Below, in pieces: positions 1-5,983 of a stretch of DNA of 6,648 nucleotides. The translations under genes and the position numbers were made by a program. The DNA lies in the NCBI GenBank assembly GCA_958403605.1, contig CATXYA010000097.1, positions 1 through 6,648 on the forward strand, read 5' to 3'. Source of the DNA: an uncultured Oscillospiraceae bacterium (GTDB taxonomy: Bacteria > Bacillota > Clostridia > Oscillospirales > Ruminococcaceae). The notes under the pieces are model-generated. The model did not search any database. It saw only the letters and a list, made by a program, of their open reading frames with translations, and had not been told where the DNA came from. Position 1 is the first letter of the stretch, and every line of letters starts with the position of its first letter.

Positions 1-25
1 CGTCTGCTGCGCTGACGGCCTTTTG

Positions 26-78
26 ATAAAAGCCACAGGGGCGCCCCGGCGATGCCGGGGCGCCCCTGTGGCTTTTAT
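26..78. terminator. Perfect 25-bp hairpin terminator, probably bidirectional
   Basis: Two 25-base arms (26-50 and 54-78) are exact reverse complements around a 3-base loop (gat). The stem has a GC-rich core flanked by ATAAAA/TTTTAT, so each strand ends the hairpin with a T-run, as in an intrinsic terminator working both ways. The TAA stop codon of the leftward XRE gene (75-77) lies inside the outer stem, so the hairpin terminates that gene. It may also end a rightward gene lying mostly outside the window: one plus-strand frame reaches a TGA at 13-15, but too little is present to call a gene there. Confidence 0.85.
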
Positions 79-431
79 TTCTCTTGCGGACCGCTTTTTT
101 CCGTGTGCTCCTTCGCCAGCACCGCAGCCATAAAGCTGTCCACGATATTTTCCAGATGGTGAAGCTGCTCCGGCGAGAGCCGCGCCAACCGGGACGCCCA
201 CGCCCTGGTGTCTCCGCCGCCGGGCTTACCCGTGAGCAGGTAGTCGGTGCTCATTTCCAGCGCGGCACAGATGCGGACGATATTTTCCGGCCGCATGGCC
301 TTTTTCCCCCGCTCCGCCGAGGAGATCATCTGGCTGGTGACCCCCACCCGTTCCGCCAGCGCCTCCTGAGAGAGCCCGGCTTGTTTGCGGCGCAGCAGCA
401 GCCGTTGTCCCATTTGTGTCAAAAGCTCCAT
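75..431 (-). CDS. XRE-family helix-turn-helix transcriptional regulator
   Basis: This is a small cytoplasmic DNA-binding protein of 118 residues. Residues about 8-66 form an HTH_XRE (Cro/C1-type) domain: SQEALAERVG is the first helix of the HTH, and VTSQMISSAERGKKA contains the recognition helix, followed by the usual N-I-V-R-I-C-A-A-L helix and STDYLL end. Residues 70-118 form a short, charged, helical tail with no recognisable enzyme or ligand domain, perhaps for dimerisation. The ATG start is backed by a GGAGG seven bases upstream (439-443). The gene is divergent from the c-di-GMP phosphodiesterase gene and ends in a strong hairpin. The gap between the two start codons carries repeated CCATGG-like boxes over both promoters, so autoregulation and control of the neighbour are likely. 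The family call is firm; the target is inference. Confidence 0.9.
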   Translation of the reverse strand: MELLTQMGQRLLLRRKQAGLSQEALAERVGVTSQMISSAERGKKAMRPENIVRICAALEMSTDYLLTGKPGGGDTRAWASRLARLSPEQLHHLENIVDSFMAAVLAKEHTEKSGPQEK

Positions 432-441
432 TTTCCCGCCT

Positions 442-516
442 CCATGCTATGGAAATATTTTATCAGCCATGGTACTAATTATTAAGCGACCATGGTTGTA
501 ATTCTTAAACCATAGG
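442..516. promoter_or_regulatory. Array of CCATGG-like boxes, candidate XRE operator
   Basis: Four related palindromic elements lie between the divergent genes: CCATgctATGG (442-452), CCATGG (467-472), ACCATGGT (489-496) and the imperfect ACCATAGG (509-516). Their centres are about 20-23 bases apart, close to two helical turns. The sequence after two of them also repeats: 467-485 and 490-508 align as CCATGGTnnTAATTnTTAA. Longer inverted pairs ATGGT/ACCAT (469-493) and ATGGTT/AACCAT (492-513) cover the -35 and spacer of the leftward and rightward promoters respectively. This pattern fits cooperative binding of a dimeric XRE repressor that controls both genes; binding itself is inferred. Confidence 0.55.
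457..485 (-). promoter_or_regulatory. Predicted promoter of the XRE gene
   Basis: Read on the minus strand, an extended -10 element (TGA-TAAAAT, TAAAAT at 457-462) lies 17 bases from a weaker -35 hexamer TTAATA (480-485). The -10 sits about 26 bases from the start codon, leaving a short leader with the GGAGG site. Two CCATGG-like boxes flank or overlap this promoter, consistent with repression by the gene's own product. Confidence 0.55.
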
Positions 517-525
517 ATGTATAAT
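496..525 (+). promoter_or_regulatory. Predicted promoter of the c-di-GMP phosphodiesterase gene
   Basis: A consensus -10 hexamer TATAAT (520-525) is preceded 18 bases upstream by TTGTAA (496-501), a four-of-six match to the -35 consensus. Transcription would start near 531-533, giving a leader of about 28 bases before the ATG at 561. The -35 lies inside the candidate operator inverted repeat 492-513. Confidence 0.65.
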
Positions 526-545
526 GAGTTTAGAGCTTGCCGCAG

Positions 546-553
546 AAGGGGGG
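546..553 (+). promoter_or_regulatory. Ribosome binding site fixing the start at 561
   Basis: The purine run AAGGGGGG ends seven bases before the ATG at 561. A TTG in the same frame at 537 would place the start codon only a few bases after the predicted transcription start and has no such site, so 561 is preferred. Confidence 0.6.
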
Positions 554-560
554 CGCCGGA

Positions 561-3263
561 ATGGACGTGTATACCAATAGGATACAAAAAATTGCCGCGC
601 TTATTCGGCCCTTGCCGCAGGCGGATCCCTGTCTGCTGTTCAACATCGACATCACGGGTTTTCAGGCGGTGAACCACCTTTATGGGGTGGCGGAGGGCAA
701 CCGTCTGCTTGCGGAGCTTGCGCAAAGCCTGACGACCGCTCCCAATCTGCTGCTGCGGGAGCGCCTTTACGCCGATCATTTTATCGTCCTGCTCCAGGTG
801 GGATCGCCGATGGCGGCGGAGGACATGGTGGCGCGGTTTGAACAGGAGGCGGACGGCTTTCTCGCCCGCCAAAAAACACGATACCCCGCGTGCAAGCTGC
901 AGCTTGCCTGCGGGATCTGCCGTGTGACCGCCGACACGGTGGCTTTGGCGCTGGACGGGGCCAACTTCGCCCGCAAAGAATCAAAACGGCGAGGCCATCC
1001 CGTGTGGTACAATCGGGCGATGCGCGAGGAAATGGACGTACAGTACGAGCAGGAGAGCTCGCTGAATCTGGCGCTGCAGGAAGAGCGGTTTTGCTTTTAT
1101 CTGCAGCCGCAGGTGGACTTGGCCACCGGGGCCATCGTGGGCGCCGAAGCCCTGGCCCGGCGCATCGGCCCGGACGGCGGCCTGATCCAGCCCGACCGCT
1201 TTCTGCCCTTGATGGAGGCCACCGGCTCCGTGGTGGATCTGGACCTGCTCATCCTGCGGCAGGTGTGCGCGTTTTTGGCGGACCGCCTGGCAAAACAGCT
1301 GCCGGTGGTGCGCACGGCCGTCAATCTTTCGCGCCTGCACACCCACTCTCCCCAAGTGGCGGACCGCCTGCACGCCATCGCCCAGCAGGCCCAAGTGCCG
1401 CCGGAACTGCTGGAATTTGAGTTGACCGAGACCATTTTTCTGGATGAATTCAACGGTGCCAAGCAGCTGATCGACCGCCTGCGCGCCTACGGGTATCAGG
1501 TCTCCATCGACGATTTTGGCTCCGGTTACGCGGGCATCACCGTCTGGCAGGATCTGAATTTCGACGTCATCAAGTTGGACCGCCGCTTTTTGTCGGACGA
1601 TCCGGAGCTGAAGCGCCGCAACGAGGCCCTGGTGCCCAACCTGATCAACATCGGCCACCGCCTGGAGATCCAGGTGCTGTGCGAGGGCGTGGAGACGGCG
1701 CAGCAGTGCGCCTATCTGCTGCGCTTGGGGTGCTCTGTGGGCCAGGGGTACTATTTTTCCAGGCCGGTACCGCCGGAGGATTTTTACGAGCGCTACCACC
1801 GGCTGGACGGTCATTTCCCTCTGCCCTTCCCACCCGCTACCCAGGCCGCGCTGCCGCCGCCCGTGGCACCCGACACCGCGCGGCGCAAGCGCCGGGCGCC
1901 GTCCTTGCACCGGTACCGCCATCTGGCCATTTTGCTGCTGTGCACCCTGCTGCTGTGCAGCGGTGTGGCGGGCGTGACCGCCTATTACCACCAAACGACG
2001 CAGCGGGAATTCGACGGCATGGTGCTGGAGACCCTGAACGCCTATACCAGCGGGCAGCGGGAAAAGACATTGTCCTCCCTGGCGGGCACCACGGCCACCA
2101 TGCAGACGTTTGCACGTCTTCTTGCCCAGCAGGGACAGCCCGCAGATTTTCTGGACACCTACCTGCTGGCCCTCAACGAGGAACGGTCGGACGTGACGTT
2201 TTTGTACACGCCCGCCGCCTATTTCCAGCAGCAGGCCGCCGCCACGGACCCGCGCCCCGAGGACCTGGCTTTGCTGGAGCACCTGTCCCGAGGGGAGACC
2301 GTCATTTCCAATATTACCTACTCCCAGCGCATGGGCGGCATCTACTGCTTTGCCGTGGGCGTTCCCGTCTTTTTGGAGGGCGAGCTGACCGGGGTGCTGC
2401 GCGGCGTCATCGACGCGGAAATGCTGATCTCCACCTCGGAATATCCGCCTTCCCAGGGCGAGATCATTGCGAGCTTTCTGGTGGATGCCGACGGCCAGGT
2501 ACTGCGCGTCACCGCTCAGCCGCAGCTCGGATCCACCAACCTTTTGGGATATCTGCGGCAAAACGGCGTCCGCGCCGATGTCCTGGACGCCCTGCGCGCC
2601 GCGCTGCAAGGCACTGGCACGACCACGCAGACGGTCTCTTTGGGCAATTACGACGACACGCCCGTCTTCCTCTCGCTGACGGACCTGGGCTACAACGGCT
2701 GGCATCTCGGCGTCTGTTTGGGCGCGGGCACGGCCTCCCGGCACTCGGTAGAGATCGTGTGCAACGTCACGCTGGGCACCGTGATCTTACTGGCCGTCAT
2801 CCTGGTGGTGTGTGCCATCCTCTTCCGCTACCTGACCGCCGTCCAGCATCAGTTCACCGACGACGAGCAGCGCTATCTGTTGTTGGAACAATTCTCAGAC
2901 ACCGTGCTGTTCGATTATGATTTTCAGCGCGATCGCATCCGCTTCACGTCCAATGCCTCCAAATTGTTCCGCTGTCACGACTTTGTGCAGGAGGACTTTG
3001 TACGGCACCTGCCGGCCTCCTACATTTTTGCCGGCGATCTGGCCACCATTCGCCAAACCCTCACCGACCGGCAACGCCAAGGCACGCAGGAGTTTCGCAT
3101 TCGCCTTCTCCACCCGCAGGAAGACCATTATTTTTGGTGCCTGGTGCAATGCCAATACCTGTGGCGGGCGGGCGCGCTGCGCTCCATCGTCGGCAAGATC
3201 GTGGACATCGACGAGCAGAAGCGGCAGTTCACACAGGCACAGGAAGCGGCGGCTCCCCACTAA
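561..3263 (+). CDS. Membrane c-di-GMP phosphodiesterase: degenerate GGDEF, EAL, Cache-like sensor, PAS-like
   Basis: Predicted to hydrolyse the second messenger c-di-GMP at the cytoplasmic face of the membrane in response to an external signal; 900 residues. Residues about 22-150 are a degenerate GGDEF domain: the fold is recognisable (FNIDITGF, then LYADHFIVLL), but the signature reads YADHF, so it should not make c-di-GMP. Residues about 165-412 are an EAL domain with the known catalytic set kept: E196 of EAL, N255, E287 of ELTE, D317-D318, K338, E375 of EGVE and Q395. A basic stretch (RRKRR, 441-445) precedes TM1 (about 454-474). Residues about 475-733 should lie outside and resemble a Cache/PAS-like sensor. 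TM2 is about 735-756. Residues about 770-885 look like a cytoplasmic PAS domain ending in GKIVDIDEQK. The sensor and PAS domain follow the enzyme instead of preceding it, and the protein stops just after the helix that normally leads into another output domain. It is divergent from an XRE regulator. The EAL call is firm; the sensor class and activity are inferred. Confidence 0.9.
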   Translation: MDVYTNRIQKIAALIRPLPQADPCLLFNIDITGFQAVNHLYGVAEGNRLLAELAQSLTTAPNLLLRERLYADHFIVLLQVGSPMAAEDMVARFEQEADGFLARQKTRYPACKLQLACGICRVTADTVALALDGANFARKESKRRGHPVWYNRAMREEMDVQYEQESSLNLALQEERFCFYLQPQVDLATGAIVGAEALARRIGPDGGLIQPDRFLPLMEATGSVVDLDLLILRQVCAFLADRLAKQLPVVRTAVNLSRLHTHSPQVADRLHAIAQQAQVPPELLEFELTETIFLDEFNGAKQLIDRLRAYGYQVSIDDFGSGYAGITVWQDLNFDVIKLDRRFLSDDPELKRRNEALVPNLINIGHRLEIQVLCEGVETAQQCAYLLRLGCSVGQGYYFSRPVPPEDFYERYHRLDGHFPLPFPPATQAALPPPVAPDTARRKRRAPSLHRYRHLAILLLCTLLLCSGVAGVTAYYHQTTQREFDGMVLETLNAYTSGQREKTLSSLAGTTATMQTFARLLAQQGQPADFLDTYLLALNEERSDVTFLYTPAAYFQQQAAATDPRPEDLALLEHLSRGETVISNITYSQRMGGIYCFAVGVPVFLEGELTGVLRGVIDAEMLISTSEYPPSQGEIIASFLVDADGQVLRVTAQPQLGSTNLLGYLRQNGVRADVLDALRAALQGTGTTTQTVSLGNYDDTPVFLSLTDLGYNGWHLGVCLGAGTASRHSVEIVCNVTLGTVILLAVILVVCAILFRYLTAVQHQFTDDEQRYLLLEQFSDTVLFDYDFQRDRIRFTSNASKLFRCHDFVQEDFVRHLPASYIFAGDLATIRQTLTDRQRQGTQEFRIRLLHPQEDHYFWCLVQCQYLWRAGALRSIVGKIVDIDEQKRQFTQAQEAAAPH

Positions 3264-3280
3264 AAACCACGCTCCGCAAG

Positions 3281-3318
3281 AAAACGCTCCCGGTCCTCTG
3301 GTGGGCCGGGAGCGTTTT
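3281..3318. terminator. Bidirectional intrinsic terminator between convergent genes
   Basis: A 13-bp perfect stem (AAAACGCTCCCGG at 3281-3293 with its complement at 3306-3318) extends by a G-U and two G-C pairs around a 6-base loop. It carries TTTT at the 3' end on either strand. It lies 17 bases after the stop of the rightward phosphodiesterase gene and 18 bases after the stop of the leftward GH3 gene, so it can serve both. Confidence 0.85.
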
Positions 3319-3336
3319 GCAGTTCCGAAAAAATTT

Positions 3337-5106
3337 TTACAGCCGCGCGTCGAACAGGCCGCAGAAGCTGTCGATGGGGTCCTGGCCCTTGAAGGCCTCC
3401 GGTCCCTTTTCCAGCGCGTCCACCAGCGCGTCGAAGGTGTCGGGCTTCGCGTCGTAGGTGTTGATATAGGTGCGCGCCTGGGGGATGTCCGCCAGCATGG
3501 TGGGCTGGGCGCAGCTCACCACCACCACCGGCAGCTCGAACACGTACCAGGGGATCTCGCCGCCGCCCTTGGACAAACCGAAGCTGGGCCGTCCGCTGGC
3601 CACGTCACACAGGGTGATGACCAAATCCATATCCGCCACAAAATCCTTGATGGCGTTTTTACCGGCGAAATACAGGTTGATGTCCGGCTTCTCGCCGGCC
3701 GCCACTTTCTTCTTCATGGCGTCCAGCGGGCTCTCGTAAATGAAGGCGTCGAAGCCCTTGGCGCACAGCTTCTCCTTCAGCAGCTCGGCGGGGTTTTTGC
3801 CGCCGCCCATGCCCATGGCCTTCATCAAAAAGCCCATGCCGCCCTCGGCGCCCTTGACGTGGACGATCATGATGCGTTTGTACCGCTCCGGCGTGACGGG
3901 CAGCACGTCCTTGTCCTTGTATTTTACCAGGGTGATGCAGTCGCGGCTGATGGCCTCGTGCATCGCCTTGTATTCGGGCTTGCCCAGGGCCTCGGCCAGC
4001 ACGTCGGGCGCGGGCACCAGGTCCTCTTTCGCCTTTTTATGGAGGCCCAGATGCGCTTTCAGGCCCAGGATGCGCGTGAGCGCCTCGGTCATGCGCGCCT
4101 CGCCGATGACGCCGTTTTGATAAGCGGCCAGCATGTCGCCAAAATCCTCGTCGGGATCGTTGAAGAACAGGAACATGTCACACCCGGCGTTGATGGACGC
4201 GGGCAGCATCTCGCTGCGCTTCATGCGGTCGGTCATACCCACCATGTGGCTGGCGTCCGTGACCACCATGCCGTTGAAGCCCAGCTTGTCCCGCAGCAGC
4301 GTGGTCATGATCTCGGGGCTGAGGGTGGCTGGCATCATGTCCTCGTCCTGAAGGTCGGGATTGATGGCCTTGGCGTATTTCGGCAGCATGATGTGTCCGC
4401 CCATGATGGCGTCCAGGCCGCCGTCGATCAGCGTCTTGTACACCATGCCATAGGTGGCGTCCCACTCGTCCACATCGAAATAGTTGACGTTGTTGGACAG
4501 ATGGGCGTCGCGGAAATCCTGGCCGTTGCCGGGGAAATGCTTGGCCGTGCAGGCAAAGCCCGGAATGGTGTGCGCGCCGTCCATGTAGGCCTTGCTCATC
4601 TCAGCCACGCGGGCGGGATCGTTGCCGAAGGCGCGGGAGACGATCTCGGTGTTCTCCCAGTTGTAATGGATGTCGCACACGGGCGCAAAGGCCATGTTGC
4701 AGCCGATGGCCGCCGCTTCCTCATTGGCCATTTTGCCCAAGGCATAGGCGTAATCGGGGTTGCGGGTGGCGCCGATCTTGATGCCCGCGCCGATGTTGGT
4801 GCCGTCCGCGCAGGCGCCGTCGCCGCCCGCCTCGGTGTTGCAGGCGATGAACACCGGCACCTTGGCATACTGCTGCAGCGTGCGGTTCTGCTGCTGGATG
4901 GCCGCGCCGGGGGCCGGGTTGTAGCGGCAGCCGCCCAGATGGTACTTCTCCATCAACTCCTTCAAATACGCTTCGTCGCGGGAAGCGGTCAGCTGGAAAA
5001 ACAACTGGCCCACTTTTTCCTCCGGCGTCATGCCGGCGATGGTGTCCTGCACCCAGCGGATATCTTCATCCGACAGGCAGTAGGGCTTGGCTTTCAAGTC
5101 TACCAT
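3337..5106 (-). CDS. Glycoside hydrolase family 3 protein, NagZ-like two-domain type
   Basis: A GH3 enzyme of 589 residues, predicted to release a terminal beta-linked sugar from a small glycoside or amino sugar; with no signal peptide it should act in the cytoplasm. The catalytic TIM barrel spans about residues 20-355: MTPEEKVGQLF opens it, KHFPG is at 189-193, GGHIMLP at 236-242, and the likely nucleophile is D284 in VVTDASHM. KHFPGNGQDFRDAH aligns with the NagZ loop KHFPGHGDTxxDSH and keeps its Asp-His pair (D200, H202), which in N-acetylglucosaminidases replaces the acid/base glutamate of ordinary beta-glucosidases. Residues about 385-589 form the alpha/beta C-terminal GH3 domain. The start is set at the ATG at 5106, which has AAAGGAG at good spacing. 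An in-frame ATG at 5133 lacks a site. The gene follows the TetR gene by 59 bases, probably in one operon. GH3 membership is firm; beta-N-acetylhexosaminidase, beta-glucosidase and GH3 phosphorylase are all possible. Confidence 0.88.
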   Translation of the reverse strand: MVDLKAKPYCLSDEDIRWVQDTIAGMTPEEKVGQLFFQLTASRDEAYLKELMEKYHLGGCRYNPAPGAAIQQQNRTLQQYAKVPVFIACNTEAGGDGACADGTNIGAGIKIGATRNPDYAYALGKMANEEAAAIGCNMAFAPVCDIHYNWENTEIVSRAFGNDPARVAEMSKAYMDGAHTIPGFACTAKHFPGNGQDFRDAHLSNNVNYFDVDEWDATYGMVYKTLIDGGLDAIMGGHIMLPKYAKAINPDLQDEDMMPATLSPEIMTTLLRDKLGFNGMVVTDASHMVGMTDRMKRSEMLPASINAGCDMFLFFNDPDEDFGDMLAAYQNGVIGEARMTEALTRILGLKAHLGLHKKAKEDLVPAPDVLAEALGKPEYKAMHEAISRDCITLVKYKDKDVLPVTPERYKRIMIVHVKGAEGGMGFLMKAMGMGGGKNPAELLKEKLCAKGFDAFIYESPLDAMKKKVAAGEKPDINLYFAGKNAIKDFVADMDLVITLCDVASGRPSFGLSKGGGEIPWYVFELPVVVVSCAQPTMLADIPQARTYINTYDAKPDTFDALVDALEKGPEAFKGQDPIDSFCGLFDARL

Positions 5107-5115
5107 GGGGTCACG

Positions 5116-5122
5116 CTCCTTT
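5116..5122 (-). promoter_or_regulatory. Ribosome binding site fixing the GH3 start
   Basis: Read on the minus strand, AAAGGAG lies nine bases before the ATG at 5106. It falls inside the extra nine codons that a start at 5133 would add, which favours the shorter protein. Confidence 0.7.
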
Positions 5123-5165
5123 ATCGATTTCATTTTGCGCGTCCGCGCGCTGGTTCCCTTTCATT

Positions 5166-5768
5166 CTACCGCGTCCCGGCGCTTTTTTCAACCGCCGCAA
5201 AGCCCGCCAGGGCCAGCGGCAGCTCCTCCCGCACACGGACCACCACGTCGTAGTCCTGCCCGTGCAGGCACCAATCGAACAGCCGCCCGCGCACGAACTG
5301 GATGAGGAAATCCGCGATGTACGCCGCCGTGGGGCCGGGGCGCAGCAGGCCTCTGTCCAGCGCCTCCTGGGCGCAGCGCTCCACCGCGCGGTAATAGGCC
5401 CGCCCGGGGCTGATGGCACCGCCGCCGCCCTGCTCGAGCAAGGTCTGATAGTAATCGGCGATCACCTTTTTCGTCTCATGGGCCACAAAGGCCGTCTGCC
5501 CCTCCAAAATGGCGCACAGGGCCGCCACCGGGTCCTCCCGCGCCTGGGGCACCACGGGCAGCCGGTGGTCGAAGAGGACGAAAGCCCGGGCGATCAGATC
5601 CCGCCGGGAGGAAAAATGGTGGTAAAACGCCCCGGTGGAGACGCCCGCCTCCTTGCAGATGGCGCGCACGGTGGCGGCCTCCATGCCCCCGTCGAACGCC
5701 AGGCGCATGGCCGCCTCAAAAATTTTTTCTTCCGTCTCCGCCGCGCGCTCCTGCTGCCGGTTCTCCAA
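5166..5768 (-). CDS. TetR/AcrR-family transcriptional regulator
   Basis: A 200-residue cytoplasmic regulator of typical TetR length, expected to bind DNA as a dimer and release it on binding a small ligand. The N-terminal TetR HTH spans about residues 12-60: EKIFEAAMRLAFDGGMEAAT is helix 1 and its turn, VRAICKEAGVSTGAFYHHFSSRRDL the HTH with the characteristic G-x-FYHHF recognition helix. Residues about 75-195 are the helical ligand-binding and dimer domain, which is not conserved enough to name a ligand. The start is a TTG at 5766-5768, chosen because GGAGG lies eight bases upstream and the next in-frame Met (M21) would cut the HTH. It is divergent from the ene-reductase gene, whose promoter holds a strong palindrome, and lies 59 bases upstream of the GH3 gene on the same strand. 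It probably represses the ene-reductase, and perhaps its own operon. Confidence 0.92.
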   Translation of the reverse strand: MENRQQERAAETEEKIFEAAMRLAFDGGMEAATVRAICKEAGVSTGAFYHHFSSRRDLIARAFVLFDHRLPVVPQAREDPVAALCAILEGQTAFVAHETKKVIADYYQTLLEQGGGGAISPGRAYYRAVERCAQEALDRGLLRPGPTAAYIADFLIQFVRGRLFDWCLHGQDYDVVVRVREELPLALAGFAAVEKSAGTR

Positions 5769-5776
5769 GCGGGCCG

Positions 5777-5784
5777 CCTCCCCT
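5777..5784 (-). promoter_or_regulatory. Ribosome binding site supporting a TTG start
   Basis: On the minus strand AGGGGAGG ends eight bases before the TTG start of the TetR gene. No in-frame ATG is available near it. Confidence 0.65.
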
Positions 5785-5804
5785 CTTTGATAGAATCCAA
5801 TCTA

Positions 5805-5813
5805 AGTATACCA
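5805..5813 (-). promoter_or_regulatory. Extended -10 promoter of the TetR-GH3 operon
   Basis: On the minus strand TGG-TATACT forms an extended -10 element (TATACT at 5805-5810), 36 bases before the TTG start. No good -35 hexamer lies at the usual spacing (CGATAA at 5828-5833), which is common for extended -10 promoters. The rest of the gap toward the other promoter (about 5815-5886) is pyrimidine-rich on the plus strand, and I see no further element in it. Confidence 0.5.
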
Positions 5814-5886
5814 TAGACCGGCCCGTCTTATCGCTCAAACACTCCGTCCAAAACTTGGCACTCCCCCCCAAACTATCCGCCCTTCC

Positions 5887-5915
5887 TTGACAAATATTTC
5901 ACGGGGGCGTACCAT
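5887..5915 (+). promoter_or_regulatory. Predicted promoter of the ene-reductase gene
   Basis: A perfect -35 consensus TTGACA (5887-5892) is followed after 17 bases by TACCAT (5910-5915), a four-of-six match to the -10 consensus. Transcription would start near 5921-5923, directly upstream of the palindrome at 5927-5947. Confidence 0.65.
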
Positions 5916-5926
5916 AAAGCTGTATA

Positions 5927-5947
5927 AAACAGAACAACGTTCTGTTT
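5927..5947 (+). promoter_or_regulatory. Palindromic operator, likely TetR binding site
   Basis: AAACAGAAC (5927-5935) and its exact complement GTTCTGTTT (5939-5947) flank a 3-base centre, giving a 21-bp palindrome of the size usual for TetR-family operators. It starts about 5 bases after the predicted transcription start of the ene-reductase gene, where a bound repressor would block transcription. The divergent TetR regulator is the natural candidate to bind it. Confidence 0.75.
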
Positions 5948-5960
5948 CTTTCAGAAAGAA
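5946..5960 (+). promoter_or_regulatory. Second overlapping palindrome in the ene-reductase leader
   Basis: TTCTTTC (5946-5952) and GAAAGAA (5954-5960) are exact complements around one base. The AGAAC at 5957-5961 repeats the AGAAC of the main operator's left arm (5931-5935) 26 bases away, so this may be a third half-site for the same regulator. The loop is too small for a stable RNA hairpin, so a DNA site is more likely. Confidence 0.4.
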
Positions 5961-5983
5961 CACCGATAAAAGGAGGAACTACC

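Noticed and set aside
84..485. Plus-strand open frame opposite the XRE gene
   Set aside because: Low-complexity Arg/Pro/His-rich translation, antisense to a clear HTH protein and crossing its promoter.
537..560. TTG start adding eight residues to the phosphodiesterase
   Set aside because: It would lie almost at the predicted transcription start with no ribosome site, and the purine run at 546-553 fits the ATG at 561.
526..560. c-di-GMP riboswitch in front of the phosphodiesterase gene
   Set aside because: The leader after the predicted promoter is only about 28 bases, far too short for a GEMM-type riboswitch.
981..2744. Open frame of 587 codons on the minus strand inside the phosphodiesterase gene
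   Set aside because: It is antisense to a gene with clear EAL motifs, its composition is rich in Gly, Gln, Arg and Ala without recognisable motifs, and long antisense frames are expected in GC-rich DNA.
5107..5133. Upstream ATG adding nine residues to the GH3 protein
   Set aside because: The nearest purine-rich site is about 20 bases further upstream, whereas AAAGGAG at 5116-5122 is placed correctly for the ATG at 5106.
5137..5148. Hairpin between the TetR and GH3 genes (GCGC arms)
   Set aside because: Arms of only 4-5 bp and no T-run on the coding strand, so not a terminator; read-through from TetR to GH3 is more likely.
2917..5253. Open frame of 778 codons on the plus strand opposite the GH3 gene
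   Set aside because: It crosses the end of the phosphodiesterase gene, a terminator and the whole GH3 gene, and is rich in His, Val, Gly and Ala with no domain; it is a shadow of the GH3 frame.
5791..5817. Second TetR operator over the TetR promoter (TAGA/TCTA-type repeats)
   Set aside because: Only 4-bp arms with off-centre symmetry, and no resemblance to the AAACAGAAC half-sites; too weak to call.
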